A stretch of DNA of 64,000 nt. Origin: UBA6244 sp963676875 (lineage in GTDB: Bacteria > Bacteroidota > Bacteroidia > Bacteroidales > F082). Below the pieces are notes generated by a model. The model ran no database searches. It saw only the letters and a list, made by a program, of their open reading frames with translations, and was not told the origin of the DNA. The stretch lies in assembly GCA_963676875.1 (NCBI GenBank), contig OY781436.1, positions 3,100,001 through 3,164,000 of the forward strand. The letters run 5' to 3'. Shown here piece by piece: positions 26,901 through 35,372 of the stretch. The number at the start of each line of letters is the position of its first letter. Positions within the stretch are counted from its first letter, which is position 1. Both the position numbers and the translations under genes were made by a program.

Positions 26901-27079
26901 GACTGCCCTGGGGTATTGAAACACCTGTTAACTTTAACTACCCCATTGAAAAGGCCGATATCCTGACTGCGCACCTTAAATTTGCTGCTTGGGCGCAATC
27001 CTCAGGTGTTGATTTCCCCGATTGGTATATGGACGAACCCGGCTATCGTAACGATGCCAACATTTATGTAATACCCTAG
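23960..27079 (+). CDS. LruC-domain lipoprotein with putative Ig repeats
   Basis: 1039 residues. A lipobox (LIFSSC, Cys21) marks a lipoprotein; the following residues are basic and polar. Residues 60-400 are a repetitive beta-helix-like region rich in Asn/Gly (NNYGTINISGNGDGQL). Four He_PIG/Ig-like repeats of about 84 residues follow, roughly residues 414-750, each with a PITYxxxxLPxGLxF motif. A calcium-binding TSP3-like motif (DTDGDGIPDNIDQYP) comes near residue 755, then a LruC/DUF4842 domain (YGDYDFNDFVVNINY) to the end. LruC proteins are surface or cell-envelope proteins of unclear role. It has its own terminator. Confidence 0.9.
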   Translation: MQRKLITLALVFAIGLIFSSCRKTTPTTNDDPTNFLDLKVSESFKFENFNDLQTSIQLANTKAAGVEIIQIYDAHPNNGGRLILTGSVNESGVFDLPIRIASRLKEVYVAKLSSVGANEYVAVPVQGNSIQFNFASMDTKVVGTCDYTLPNNYNSNLTIPAGETYCVASNTFVTIKKLTIGNGGTLSVSGTANITRNYQNDGPNQYITVENGGSLTLPKYSLLYTVNNYGTINISGNGDGQLKGEFNNWGTVECSIKMENQGDLTNNGTFIVHNEFTNNSDGYIINNCSFFITEDDSKSHSSYDFKQNADFINNGYLKVDDEAKFTGSGNKLTTLGSGSLVDCKDFKIEGDIEGPNDGNAQIKASHDGEVNGGSDLSNFDLCANNTSYNNNATYTNITYCSNNVPAPSCEANVAPTITSSLQIGGMVDQALTPYVFTATGTSPITYTVTGLPAGLSFNSNNNTITGTPQAAGTYNITLNAENFMGYDEQTLVLIVTQPTAPPVISSSLTGNATVNQPYNYTLTATGTGPITYAVSNLPDGLSFDPDTQEITGSPTSAGVYNIGLSATNAGGTTNETLVLTVGTPPTINSSLTATGTAGVQFSTYTLTATGSSPITYTASNLPQGLIYDSGNQTINGTPLFAGVTNVTLTATNAYGTDVKNLVITINEGLQPPEITSLLTANATTDYPFSYTITADGSQPMVFDAANLPDGLTFDGTTISGIPTTPGEYNIPIGAQNAAGIDSKILVLTVANGGGTDTDGDGIPDNIDQYPTDPTRAFNSYYPNETDFASLAFEDLWPAYGDYDFNDFVVNINYKIVTNAQNEVVDVIAQYQIMADGASLNNGFGIVFDALPSTVESVTGYMKLGNAVILAPEGYEAGHTSQTVIIPFDAINPIMDGGMANTIPNGKYVQTVVNTVTTHFGTPQASIGTPPFNPFIFVDQERGHEVHLKDQPPTEFVNEDYFGTDSDASDPAAGLYYRSTSGLPWGIETPVNFNYPIEKADILTAHLKFAAWAQSSGVDFPDWYMDEPGYRNDANIYVIP

Positions 27080-27107
27080 TTAATTAAACGACGAGAGTAA
27101 TTTAGCT

Positions 27108-27146
27108 AAAAACCCCTGGAAACATTGTTTTGCAGGGGTTTTTTTT
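27108..27146 (+). terminator. Terminator of the LruC lipoprotein gene
   Basis: AAAACCCCTG and CAGGGGTTTT form a 10-bp stem with a 14-base loop, followed by a run of T residues. It also faces the convergent DUF1697 gene and may serve both. Confidence 0.9.
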
Positions 27147-27156
27147 GTTGGAAAAT

Positions 27157-27699
27157 TTATTTGGAAGCTGACAATTCCACCAGTTTTTTAACTGTGATCC
27201 AGTTACGGGTGGTGGCTGCTACCTTTAGTTTTTGTTCGAAAAACTGGTTGGTAAGTTTAGATTCGCTGTATTTACCATGGCAATATCCATATACATGGTT
27301 GTCAACGATTTGAAATCTGTCGGGCAGGAAATCTTCGTGATGGATGGAGGCGATCAAATCCGTATCAGGAGTCCTTTGTAAGAACGTAACATAAAGGTGT
27401 TTATCCTCCATGTTCTCTGTTGTCTCAAAATGGTTGTTATTCAGGCAATTTTGTATTTGACTTGTAGTGCGCACCATCACAGGAACTACCCACCCGTATT
27501 TGTGGCGAATGGCATCACTGATGGTGGTTTCCAGCATTGGGATATCACGTGCTTCGCAGGTAAAAATCACATTACCGCTTTGTATGTAAGTTACAATATC
27601 AGAAAAACCAAGTTCACGGAACAGATCGGCCAAATCAGCCATAAGGATTTTTCTCTTTCCTCCCACGTTTATTCCACGCAAGATTGAGACATAGCGCAT
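27157..27699 (-). CDS. DUF1697 family protein
   Basis: 180 residues starting with the family hallmark YVSILRGINVGGKRKI, followed by LFRELGFSDIVTYIQSGNVIF. The C-terminal region with YCHGKYSESKLTN and TTRNWITVKKL is also conserved. The biochemical function is unknown. Its start is two bases past the stop of the DUF2721 gene, so the pair is co-transcribed. Confidence 0.93.
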   Translation of the reverse strand: MRYVSILRGINVGGKRKILMADLADLFRELGFSDIVTYIQSGNVIFTCEARDIPMLETTISDAIRHKYGWVVPVMVRTTSQIQNCLNNNHFETTENMEDKHLYVTFLQRTPDTDLIASIHHEDFLPDRFQIVDNHVYGYCHGKYSESKLTNQFFEQKLKVAATTRNWITVKKLVELSASK

Positions 27700-27701
27700 A
27701 T

Positions 27702-28151
27702 TTAAAGAATATTTTGGGTTTCGATGGTCAGGATATCAAAGCCCAATCGCACTTCTTTAGCTGCATGAATGATGCCACCCAGCACGGAGATAAGTGCGAT
27801 GATGAAAAATAGTAAGGCAATGATTGTGATGAACAGGGTTTTTCCGAAAAAGAAATAAAATCCGATGGTGAAAATGGAAAAAATGAACATGGCAATGGCA
27901 ATAGTATAAAGCCATACAGCGTTTCGGATCAGTCGCATGCGGACTATGAGCAAGGGAAGCTGGGCTTTTACACTTTCCCGACGTTCGCTTTCGGAAGCAT
28001 CCAGACTACGGAATTCGGTATTTAATGTACGGATGCGATTTACTACCAAAGAATATTTGTTATTCATTCCCAAAAGCAGCAATCCACAAGCTGAAATCAT
28101 GATGCCAGGAGCCAGCATGCCACTGATAATGTCGATAATTGTTTCGTGCAT
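27702..28151 (-). CDS. DUF2721 membrane protein
   Basis: 149 residues. It has an N-terminal membrane segment (MLAPGIMISACGLLLLGM), a charged helical stretch containing NRIRTLNTEFRSLD (about residues 38-52), and two C-terminal membrane helices. This is the DUF2721 layout; function unknown. A gap of 55 bases separates it from the moxR stop, with no obvious terminator. Confidence 0.88.
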   Translation of the reverse strand: MHETIIDIISGMLAPGIMISACGLLLLGMNNKYSLVVNRIRTLNTEFRSLDASESERRESVKAQLPLLIVRMRLIRNAVWLYTIAIAMFIFSIFTIGFYFFFGKTLFITIIALLFFIIALISVLGGIIHAAKEVRLGFDILTIETQNIL

Positions 28152-28206
28152 AATTGTATGATTTGCAGTTTATTACAGTGGTGCAAAGTGTCTCAACCGC
28201 AAGAGC

Positions 28207-29214
28207 TTATGATTTCATCAACTCTTCAATCAGTCTGTCAACGGTGATGCCTTCAGCCTCAGCCTTGTAGTTTCTTACAATGCGATGTCTTAATATGGGT
28301 AGGGCCACAGCCTGGACGTCTTCCACATCGGGTGAATATTTTCCCCTTGAAGCAGCGTGTGCTTTGGCTCCGACAATCAGATACTGCGACGCCCGGGGAC
28401 CGGCACCCCAATTGAGGTATTTATCAGACCAGGGATGTGCTCCGGGGGTTCCTTTTCGGGTTTTTGATACCAGACCTACGGCGTATTCCAATACATTGTC
28501 GGCCACGGGCAATTTGCGTACCACCTGCTGAAAATAGGCAATTTCTTCTTTGTCGAGTACATGACCGGCATTGGAAGTTATTCCTGCGGTGGTTCTTTTT
28601 ACCACGTCCATTTCTTCATCGAAGGAAGGGTAATCTAGAATCAGGTTAAACATAAAACGGTCGAGTTGTGCTTCCGGCAGGGGATAAGTTCCTTCCTGTT
28701 CGATGGGGTTTTGGGTAGCCAGTACAAAGAAAGGCAGATCCAGGGGATATCGTCTTCCGGCAACTGTTACCGACTTTTCCTGCATGGCCTCCAGCAGAGC
28801 TGCCTGGGTTTTGGGTGGAGTACGGTTGATTTCATCGGCTAGTATAATGTTGGAAAATACCGGACCGGGAATAAATTTGAATTTGCGGTTTTCGTCGAGA
28901 ATTTCCGTCCCGATTATATCAGAGGGCATGAGGTCGGGTGTAAACTGAATGCGGTTGTAAGTTAATCCCAATACTTCTCCAATGGTGTTTACCAACAATG
29001 TTTTAGCCAATCCGGGAACACCTACCAACAGCACATGCCCCTGACTAAAAATTGAAATAAGGGTATTTGTTACCACCTCATCCTGACCTACAATTACTTT
29101 TGCAATTTCTTTCTTTAACTGGTCAAATTTTTTTACAAAGGCGTCAACGGCCTCAACATCGTTTTTATAATTCATGTTTCGCTGATGTTCTTTCTGATTT
29201 ATCTGATATTCCAT
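28207..29214 (-). CDS. MoxR-family AAA+ ATPase
   Basis: 335 residues. Walker A is GVPGLAKT (about residues 69-76), Walker B is IILADEINR (about 131), followed by sensor 1 (FVLATQNP) and the MoxR-specific region GTYPLPEAQLDRFMF. MoxR ATPases act with VWA-domain partners as chaperones for metal insertion or envelope processes, but the usual DUF58 and Bat partners are not adjacent. The ATG at 29214 overlaps surA by 16 bases; an internal ATG at 29175 is an alternative start. It is the last gene of the guaB operon. Confidence 0.93.
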   Translation of the reverse strand: MEYQINQKEHQRNMNYKNDVEAVDAFVKKFDQLKKEIAKVIVGQDEVVTNTLISIFSQGHVLLVGVPGLAKTLLVNTIGEVLGLTYNRIQFTPDLMPSDIIGTEILDENRKFKFIPGPVFSNIILADEINRTPPKTQAALLEAMQEKSVTVAGRRYPLDLPFFVLATQNPIEQEGTYPLPEAQLDRFMFNLILDYPSFDEEMDVVKRTTAGITSNAGHVLDKEEIAYFQQVVRKLPVADNVLEYAVGLVSKTRKGTPGAHPWSDKYLNWGAGPRASQYLIVGAKAHAASRGKYSPDVEDVQAVALPILRHRIVRNYKAEAEGITVDRLIEELMKS

Positions 29215-30578
29215 TTGTGCTCAAAGGGACAGTTTTTATATTCGTCCACAATGCGCAAATAGGTGTCTTTAGCTTTTTCGTCGATCCATTTGTTGATGGC
29301 TTTCATCTGTTTATCCTGCAGCGCCCACTGCTGAATACGAGCATAGTCATCCTCAAGGTTGGCTTTATGTGGTTGTGTTTTCGATTTGAGGAACAATAAG
29401 CGGTAAGCGTCTTTTTGGTCGCTGGTTTTCATGGGTACGGGATTCGATAATTCGCCTACCTGCATTTTGTCGATGGTAAAAGACACTTGAGGGTCGAGTT
29501 GCTCGGCTTCAAAAGTGGTTCCCATGGTATATTCGTTGATGAGCACGCCGCCACTGTTTTTGTTTTCACCTTCCGAGAATTTTTCCACAGCCTCATCAAA
29601 GGTAATGGAGTCGGCGCGGATAAGCATGGCAACGCTGTCGAGTTCATTTTTAGCCTGATACAAATCTGTTGGGCTCACTTTGGGGATGAGCAGAATATGT
29701 CTAACGTTTACGTAATCTCCTTTGCGTTCTATCATTTGGATGATATGGTATCCGGCTTCTGTTTCCAATACATTGGAAATTTCGCCTTCTTTCAGTTTAA
29801 ATGCCACGGCTTCAAATTCGGGATAAAGCTGTCCGCGACCATAAAAACCCAGTTCGCCACCTTTTTTGGCCGATCCCGGGTCTTCCGAATAAAGGATGGC
29901 CATGGTAGAGAAATTTTCACCGGCCAGAATACGCTTACGCAAATCCATCAACTGATCTTTGATACGGAGTTTTTCTTCCACGCTCACGGGAGGCTTTTTT
30001 ACAATCTCGCATACCTGATATTCCGTTTTTATCATCGGAATGCTGTCTTCAGGAATGCTTTTATAAAACGCCTTTATTTCGGAAGGAGTTACATTAACGG
30101 TGCTGATAATATTATTTTGAACCTGTTGTGCAAGCAACTGTTCTTTAACAATATCATGTAGTTCTTTTTTGATCTCTGACAAGCTTTTGCCATAATACTG
30201 CTCCATTTTATCCTGAGATCCAAATTGCTGAATAAACGAAGACAGACGACGTTCCAAATCGCCCTCCACCTGCATGTCAGTTACTTCCACACTGTCCACT
30301 TCGGCCTGGGTAACCATCAATTTTTGGTACATGATGTCTTCCAGTATGCGGCATCTCACATCAGAAGCAGAACCGCTAAATCCCACTTGCAATCGGTAGT
30401 TAATAAATTGGTTTTGAACGTCCGACTCGAGTATGACGCTCTTTCCAACCACTGCCACCACTTGATCGATCACCTGTTCTTCCTGAGCTACAGACCAAAT
30501 GGCCAACCCGGTCATGAGCCAAACAAAAAGTATCAGCCGTTTTCCCGTTTCTGCCCAAACCTTCTCTCTCAAATTCAT
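29199..30578 (-). CDS. surA: SurA-type periplasmic peptidyl-prolyl isomerase
   Basis: 459 residues with a signal region (residues 13-31, ending SVAQ), a SurA N-terminal chaperone core (VIDQVVAVVGKSVILESDV) and two parvulin domains. The first has the core EYQVCEIVKKPP...FSTMAILYSEDPGSAKKGGELGFYGRGQL (about residues 180-285), the second starts at VNVRHILL (about 290). It should assist folding and delivery of outer-membrane proteins. It is the fourth gene of the guaB operon, 44 bases after the lipoprotein gene. Confidence 0.93.
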   Translation of the reverse strand: MNLREKVWAETGKRLILFVWLMTGLAIWSVAQEEQVIDQVVAVVGKSVILESDVQNQFINYRLQVGFSGSASDVRCRILEDIMYQKLMVTQAEVDSVEVTDMQVEGDLERRLSSFIQQFGSQDKMEQYYGKSLSEIKKELHDIVKEQLLAQQVQNNIISTVNVTPSEIKAFYKSIPEDSIPMIKTEYQVCEIVKKPPVSVEEKLRIKDQLMDLRKRILAGENFSTMAILYSEDPGSAKKGGELGFYGRGQLYPEFEAVAFKLKEGEISNVLETEAGYHIIQMIERKGDYVNVRHILLIPKVSPTDLYQAKNELDSVAMLIRADSITFDEAVEKFSEGENKNSGGVLINEYTMGTTFEAEQLDPQVSFTIDKMQVGELSNPVPMKTSDQKDAYRLLFLKSKTQPHKANLEDDYARIQQWALQDKQMKAINKWIDEKAKDTYLRIVDEYKNCPFEHKWNIR

Positions 30579-30622
30579 ATCAATTTCTGTGTTAATTTTT
30601 TAATCTCTTCTGGCACTTTACA

Positions 30623-31522
30623 CTAGTAAATAACAAATTCATTGTTGTAGAGTGCCTTATTATAAATGTCTTCCCTCACTTTTTTTATCAAACGGGTTTT
30701 TCGTTGGTTGATGATGATCTGCCTGATATCCCGTTGTTCCATCTCCAGGGGAGAAATATCATCTTTAATTTTGAAATCGACTATTTTCGTCAGATAATCC
30801 ACTCCATTTTCTTCCAAATGTATCAGTCGGTTATTTGCCAGAAATAATTCCTGGTTATAGGTTTCGATGGGTACAATTTGTTGAAGTTGATAGAAACTCA
30901 TCCATTTGGTTGTATCGATTGCCAAAGAAAGTAAATCACTGTTTTTTTCAAAATACAACAACGAATCGATGACCAACGAGTCGGGCAACGAGAACACGCC
31001 CATCAAACTATCGATCAATTCTGTTTCGCTGTTGACAATTACGTAGTAGGCACGTACGATGTTTTCCTTAAGCTCGAAATCACTGTGGTGAGATTGATAA
31101 TAGTCAACAATTTCGGAATCGCTAACTATCGTATCCAGTTCCTGATCGATCAAGAGGGTTTCGTACTGATAAATGATCAGTGAATTGCTATAGGCTTCCA
31201 GCTGTTTTTCAAAGTTTAGTTGGTCTTCGGTGAGGTTACGCTTAGCCTGGGCAATCATCAGTTTATTTTTCACCCAATCGTTCACATAATTTCGTGTAAG
31301 ACCAATACTGTCGCTATGAGGCAAGCCATGTGGAATTACTCCGTGCAAATCGCTGAGAAACAGATATTCGCCATCTACTTGCGCCAAAACAGTGCCTTGG
31401 TTTTCGTTGAGTGTAACCACGTTGCACCCTGTAAAACATGCGAAAATTCCCCAATATATTACCAACACTGCCAACTTTCTGACAGGCCAATAAAACCACA
31501 ATGGCAAAATAGTCCTTTTCAT
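30623..31522 (-). CDS. SurA/PpiC-like lipoprotein lacking a parvulin domain
   Basis: 299 residues from the ATG at 31522 (MKRTILPLWFYWP); the longer frame starts inside the upstream gene. A lipobox (CFTGC) lies near residue 32-33. The rest resembles a SurA N-terminal chaperone module: VLAQVDGEYLFLSDLH, then WVKNKLMIAQAKRNL and long polar helices. No parvulin core (RxxHIL) is found. It is set between a PpiC-type foldase gene and surA and probably works with them on outer-membrane proteins (inference). Confidence 0.75.
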   Translation of the reverse strand: MKRTILPLWFYWPVRKLAVLVIYWGIFACFTGCNVVTLNENQGTVLAQVDGEYLFLSDLHGVIPHGLPHSDSIGLTRNYVNDWVKNKLMIAQAKRNLTEDQLNFEKQLEAYSNSLIIYQYETLLIDQELDTIVSDSEIVDYYQSHHSDFELKENIVRAYYVIVNSETELIDSLMGVFSLPDSLVIDSLLYFEKNSDLLSLAIDTTKWMSFYQLQQIVPIETYNQELFLANNRLIHLEENGVDYLTKIVDFKIKDDISPLEMEQRDIRQIIINQRKTRLIKKVREDIYNKALYNNEFVIY

Positions 31523-31547
31523 GAAGGAGGTGTTGATGACAATTTCA

Positions 31548-33557
31548 TTATTTGGGCGTATTGAGCAACTGCTCAAGTACATCTTTATGCACTACAACGG
31601 GATACTTTTCTTTTAATTGCTTTAACCATTCTTTCTCCAAAAAGTTTTGATAATCAGCTGTTACCAGCCCTCTGGCTTCGTTTAGCTCTTTGGCTTGCGG
31701 GGGCAACAGTTCTCTTATCCGAACGAATACAGTTAAATCTTCTACGTCGGAATTGATGGGACCTTGCAGACCGGGAATCCATTTCAAACTATCCAGGTAT
31801 TGATCGCTTTCGTGCTCAAATTTTCCGGGTGTCATGCGTACCGAACGGATGGAGTCGCGGTCGAGGGCCTTGGCCAGGTCGCCGTCCATGGGATATTCGT
31901 CGAGCAAAGCGGCAACTTTTTCCACGTCTTTTTTATTGCGAATTTTGTAGATGGTAGCATCCACTCTTTCGCCAAATTGATATTGATCTCTATGATTGTT
32001 GAAGTAATTTTGCAAACCGGTGGTATCCTTCACTGCTTTTGTCCACACCATCTCGTCGGTAAGGTTAAACAGCAGGATGCCATCATGGTATTCGTTCATC
32101 AGGTCGTTGAATTCGGGATACATTTCTTCAAGGCGGCTATCCATGTAGTCCAAACAGGTTTGTTTTACAAAATGATCGTATAACTGATTAAGGTACACTT
32201 CCTTATCTATATTTTCAACTTTCTTCTGATTTTTTTCGATAAAAGTAGCGAAATCAAATTGAGAAAATGTGGTTTTTCCCAATTTCATCATTGGTTTGGT
32301 CATGTCTTTGTATGGTTCCGCCATGAAAGTGTTTTTCAGAATGGCCGAGTCGGTGGCTGCGATGAATGCTTCCTTGGCTTTGGGATATTCTTTGAACTTA
32401 TTGTCTTTTTTGATGGCGGCAATTACAGCATCTTCACTTTTATGGCTGCGTTGATCCTTGGTCAGTCTTTCTTTCAGCTGGGGTGATTCCTCCTCAAAAG
32501 TCCCGGGAGTTTCTCTGCTGATAAGTTTGATGATATGCCAACCATACAAGGTGCGAACAGGGGCAGAAATTGCTCCCACTGTCAGACTGTCCACGGTAAG
32601 CACGAACTGAGGAACCACGCGACTGGAGGTAAACTTACTCAGTTTTCCCTGGTTTTGAGCCGAACCTTTATCTTCCGAGTATTCGGTAACAGCGTCTTCA
32701 AAGGACATGCCCTCTTGAATTTTCTGGTAGATGTTGTTTATTTTTTCTGTTTTGCGTGCCACATCTTCTTCACCTGCCTCGGGACGAACGGCCACAAAAA
32801 TATGAGCTACTTCGGCTATTCCCATGGCATCGCGTTTGTCGTTTACCTGAACCAGGTGGTAGCCATAGCGACTGCGAACGGGTTGCGAGATTTCGTGTAC
32901 CGGCGTGTTATAAGCTGCATTTTCAAATGGATACACCATGTTGAACACCGTAAAATATCCCAGATCGCCTTTGTTACCGGGACGTCCGCTCTGCTGGCCG
33001 TTACCTTCCCGATCGCGTGCACTTTGGTCGTCGCTGTACTCAACGGCAGCCTCGGCAAATGTTTTGGCCCCACTGGTTATTTCATCCCTGATTGACATAA
33101 TTTTATTGTAAGCAGCCAGTGTGTCGGCAGGTTTGGCATTTTCGTCTACCATGATGAGTATATGACTGGCTCGGATATCCTTGGTCATACGATCGTAAGC
33201 TTCTTTCAGTAGCGCTTCATTAACGGTTTCGTCTACAAAATAGGGTTTTGCCAGCTGTGTGCGGTATCCTTCGAGCTCACTAACAAATGCGGCGGCAGTA
33301 TCCATCTTCAAAGCTTCTGCTTCCATTACCTTCAATCTGAAATTGATGAACAAATCGAGGTATTCTTGCATCGATTCCCGATAGTCGGCATCGGTGATGG
33401 CATTGTTTTTCTCGTAAACTTTTATAAATTCTCCAACCGATACGTTCTCGTTGCCAATGGTTACCAACGTTTTCTTGGTATTGGAATTTTGGGCTAACAT
33501 TGAAGTAACACTCAACAGTGCCAGCAGGCTCAGGGTTAATTTGGCTAAGTATTTCAT
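31548..33557 (-). CDS. Two-parvulin-domain peptidyl-prolyl isomerase (PpiC/PpiD-like)
   Basis: 669 residues with a signal peptide (MKYLAKLTLSLLALL, cleavage near MLAQ). The first parvulin domain begins at RASHILIMVD (about residue 130), the second at EVAHIFVAVRP (about 245). YSDDQSARDREG and YSEDKGSAQNQGKL are the conserved S/D loops. The second half has no known domain and is helical. It is 30 bases downstream of guaB and starts a run of three folding factors. Confidence 0.9.
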   Translation of the reverse strand: MKYLAKLTLSLLALLSVTSMLAQNSNTKKTLVTIGNENVSVGEFIKVYEKNNAITDADYRESMQEYLDLFINFRLKVMEAEALKMDTAAAFVSELEGYRTQLAKPYFVDETVNEALLKEAYDRMTKDIRASHILIMVDENAKPADTLAAYNKIMSIRDEITSGAKTFAEAAVEYSDDQSARDREGNGQQSGRPGNKGDLGYFTVFNMVYPFENAAYNTPVHEISQPVRSRYGYHLVQVNDKRDAMGIAEVAHIFVAVRPEAGEEDVARKTEKINNIYQKIQEGMSFEDAVTEYSEDKGSAQNQGKLSKFTSSRVVPQFVLTVDSLTVGAISAPVRTLYGWHIIKLISRETPGTFEEESPQLKERLTKDQRSHKSEDAVIAAIKKDNKFKEYPKAKEAFIAATDSAILKNTFMAEPYKDMTKPMMKLGKTTFSQFDFATFIEKNQKKVENIDKEVYLNQLYDHFVKQTCLDYMDSRLEEMYPEFNDLMNEYHDGILLFNLTDEMVWTKAVKDTTGLQNYFNNHRDQYQFGERVDATIYKIRNKKDVEKVAALLDEYPMDGDLAKALDRDSIRSVRMTPGKFEHESDQYLDSLKWIPGLQGPINSDVEDLTVFVRIRELLPPQAKELNEARGLVTADYQNFLEKEWLKQLKEKYPVVVHKDVLEQLLNTPK

Positions 33558-33587
33558 TTTCCTTTTTTTGTAGTTTAAGGTTTATTA

Positions 33588-35063
33588 TTAACTGTTTCTA
33601 CTATAATTGGGTGCTTCGCGCGTAATGGTGATGTCGTGGGGATGGCTTTCGGTAACACCTGCGGAAGTTATTTGGATGAATTGAGCTTTCTGTAAGTCGG
33701 CAATGGTGTGAGATCCGGTATAACCCATGCCTGCTCTTAGTCCACCAACCATTTGTGTTACCACCTCGTTGAGCGAACCTTTAAAGGCCACGCGGCCAAC
33801 GATGCCTTCAGGTACAAGCTTCTTGATATCGTCTTCCGCATCCTGAAAATAGCGGTCTTTGGAACCCTGTTTCATAGCTTCAACCGACCCCATTCCGCGA
33901 TAGGATTTGTATTTTCGTCCGTCAAAGATAATGGCCTCACCCGGAGCTTCATCTACGCCTGCAAACAATGAGCCAGCCATGATGGTGTCGGCTCCGGCGG
34001 CAATGGCTTTTACAATATCTCCGGTATATCTGATTCCGCCATCGGCAATCACAGGCACCTTGCTTCCCCGCAGGGCTTTGGCCACTTCATACACGGCAGT
34101 GAGCTGAGGCACGCCCACACCGGCAATAATACGCGTGGTGCAAATGGATCCCGGTCCTATCCCTACTTTAATGGCATCGGCACCGGCGTCGGCCAAATCC
34201 ATGGCAGCAGCAGCAGTGGCGATGTTTCCGGCCACCAAATCAATTTGAGGAAAATGCTGTTTTACCGTACGAACCATGTCGAGCACTCCCTGAGAATGTC
34301 CGTGAGCAGTATCTACCACAACGGCATCCACGCCCGCAGCTACCAGTGCCTCAACACGTTGTAAGGTGTCGGAGGCAATTCCCACTGCTGCTGCCACGCG
34401 CAATCTACCGCTGGCATCCTTGCAACTGTTGGGATGAGCTTTAATTTTTATAATATCCTTATAGGTAATCAGTCCGATAAGTTTGTTGTCTTTGTTTACT
34501 ACCGGCAACTTCTCAATACGGTGCTGTTGCAGAATGTCGGCGGCTTCTTCAAAATTAGTGAACTCGCTGGACGTAATCAGGTTTTTGGAGGTCATGGCTT
34601 CAGCAATCGGTTTTGAAGGATCGCGTTCAAAACGCAGGTCGCGGTTAGTTACTATGCCCACCAGTTTGTCGTCTTTGTCAACAACAGGAATGCCACCAAT
34701 GCCGAACTCTGCCATAATGTTCAGCGCATCCTGAACTATGGCTTCCTTATGAAGGGTAATTGGGTCGATAATCATACCGTTTTCAGCACGCTTCACTTTA
34801 CGCACTTCGATGGCCTGTTTTTCGATACTCATGTTTTTATGAATCACCCCAATACCACCTTCCTGTGCCATAGCTATGGCCATTTTGGCATCGGTAACCG
34901 TATCCATGGCTGCCGAAACAATGGGTACCTTTAACATGATGTTTCTAGAAAAACGCGTGGTTAGGTCTGTTTCACGCGGCAGTACCGTAGAATGCGCCGG
35001 TACCAGAAGAACGTCATCGTATGTGAGGCCTTCTCCAACAAATTTATCAGTATCAAATGACAT
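33588..35063 (-). CDS. guaB: IMP dehydrogenase
   Basis: 491 residues from the ATG at 35063 (MSFDTDKFVGEGLTYDDVLL); the longer frame reaches into the promoter. It oxidises IMP to XMP with NAD+, the committed step of GMP synthesis. A pair of CBS domains occupies about residues 95-205. The active-site loop GPGSICTTR carries the catalytic Cys near residue 305, and YRGMGSVEAM and the Arg-containing flap follow. The TACTTTTG element (35085-35092, minus) provides a -7 box. It heads a five-gene operon with three foldases and moxR. Confidence 0.97.
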   Translation of the reverse strand: MSFDTDKFVGEGLTYDDVLLVPAHSTVLPRETDLTTRFSRNIMLKVPIVSAAMDTVTDAKMAIAMAQEGGIGVIHKNMSIEKQAIEVRKVKRAENGMIIDPITLHKEAIVQDALNIMAEFGIGGIPVVDKDDKLVGIVTNRDLRFERDPSKPIAEAMTSKNLITSSEFTNFEEAADILQQHRIEKLPVVNKDNKLIGLITYKDIIKIKAHPNSCKDASGRLRVAAAVGIASDTLQRVEALVAAGVDAVVVDTAHGHSQGVLDMVRTVKQHFPQIDLVAGNIATAAAAMDLADAGADAIKVGIGPGSICTTRIIAGVGVPQLTAVYEVAKALRGSKVPVIADGGIRYTGDIVKAIAAGADTIMAGSLFAGVDEAPGEAIIFDGRKYKSYRGMGSVEAMKQGSKDRYFQDAEDDIKKLVPEGIVGRVAFKGSLNEVVTQMVGGLRAGMGYTGSHTIADLQKAQFIQITSAGVTESHPHDITITREAPNYSRNS

Positions 35064-35084
35064 ATAGCTTCGGTTAAAATTGCA

Positions 35085-35115
35085 CAAAAGTACCATTTTT
35101 ATCTAAAAACAGTCT
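35085..35115 (-). promoter_or_regulatory. guaB promoter
   Basis: On the minus strand, TACTTTTG (35092 to 35085) fits TAnnTTTG, about 22 bases before the guaB ATG, with a T-rich -33 region about 20 bases further upstream. It makes the longer upstream start of the frame unlikely. Confidence 0.5.
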
Positions 35116-35372
35116 TTAATATTTTTGATACACCCATCATTTAACAGTTATTAAGATTGATCGTTAGTCTATTTTCATCGCATGTCTCTTAAAAGATCAC
35201 CGGACAGAGCCAGGATATTTTTTTTTAGTTTAATCAAGTCCTCCTTTATCATCCATTGTTGAAAATTACATTGTTTAGTTTTGCTTCAAAACGGGATACA
35301 ACATTCGCCAAAAAAAACCGTTGTAGAACAGGCAGACAATCCATACCTTTACCAATTTTTAATGATTTGCCC

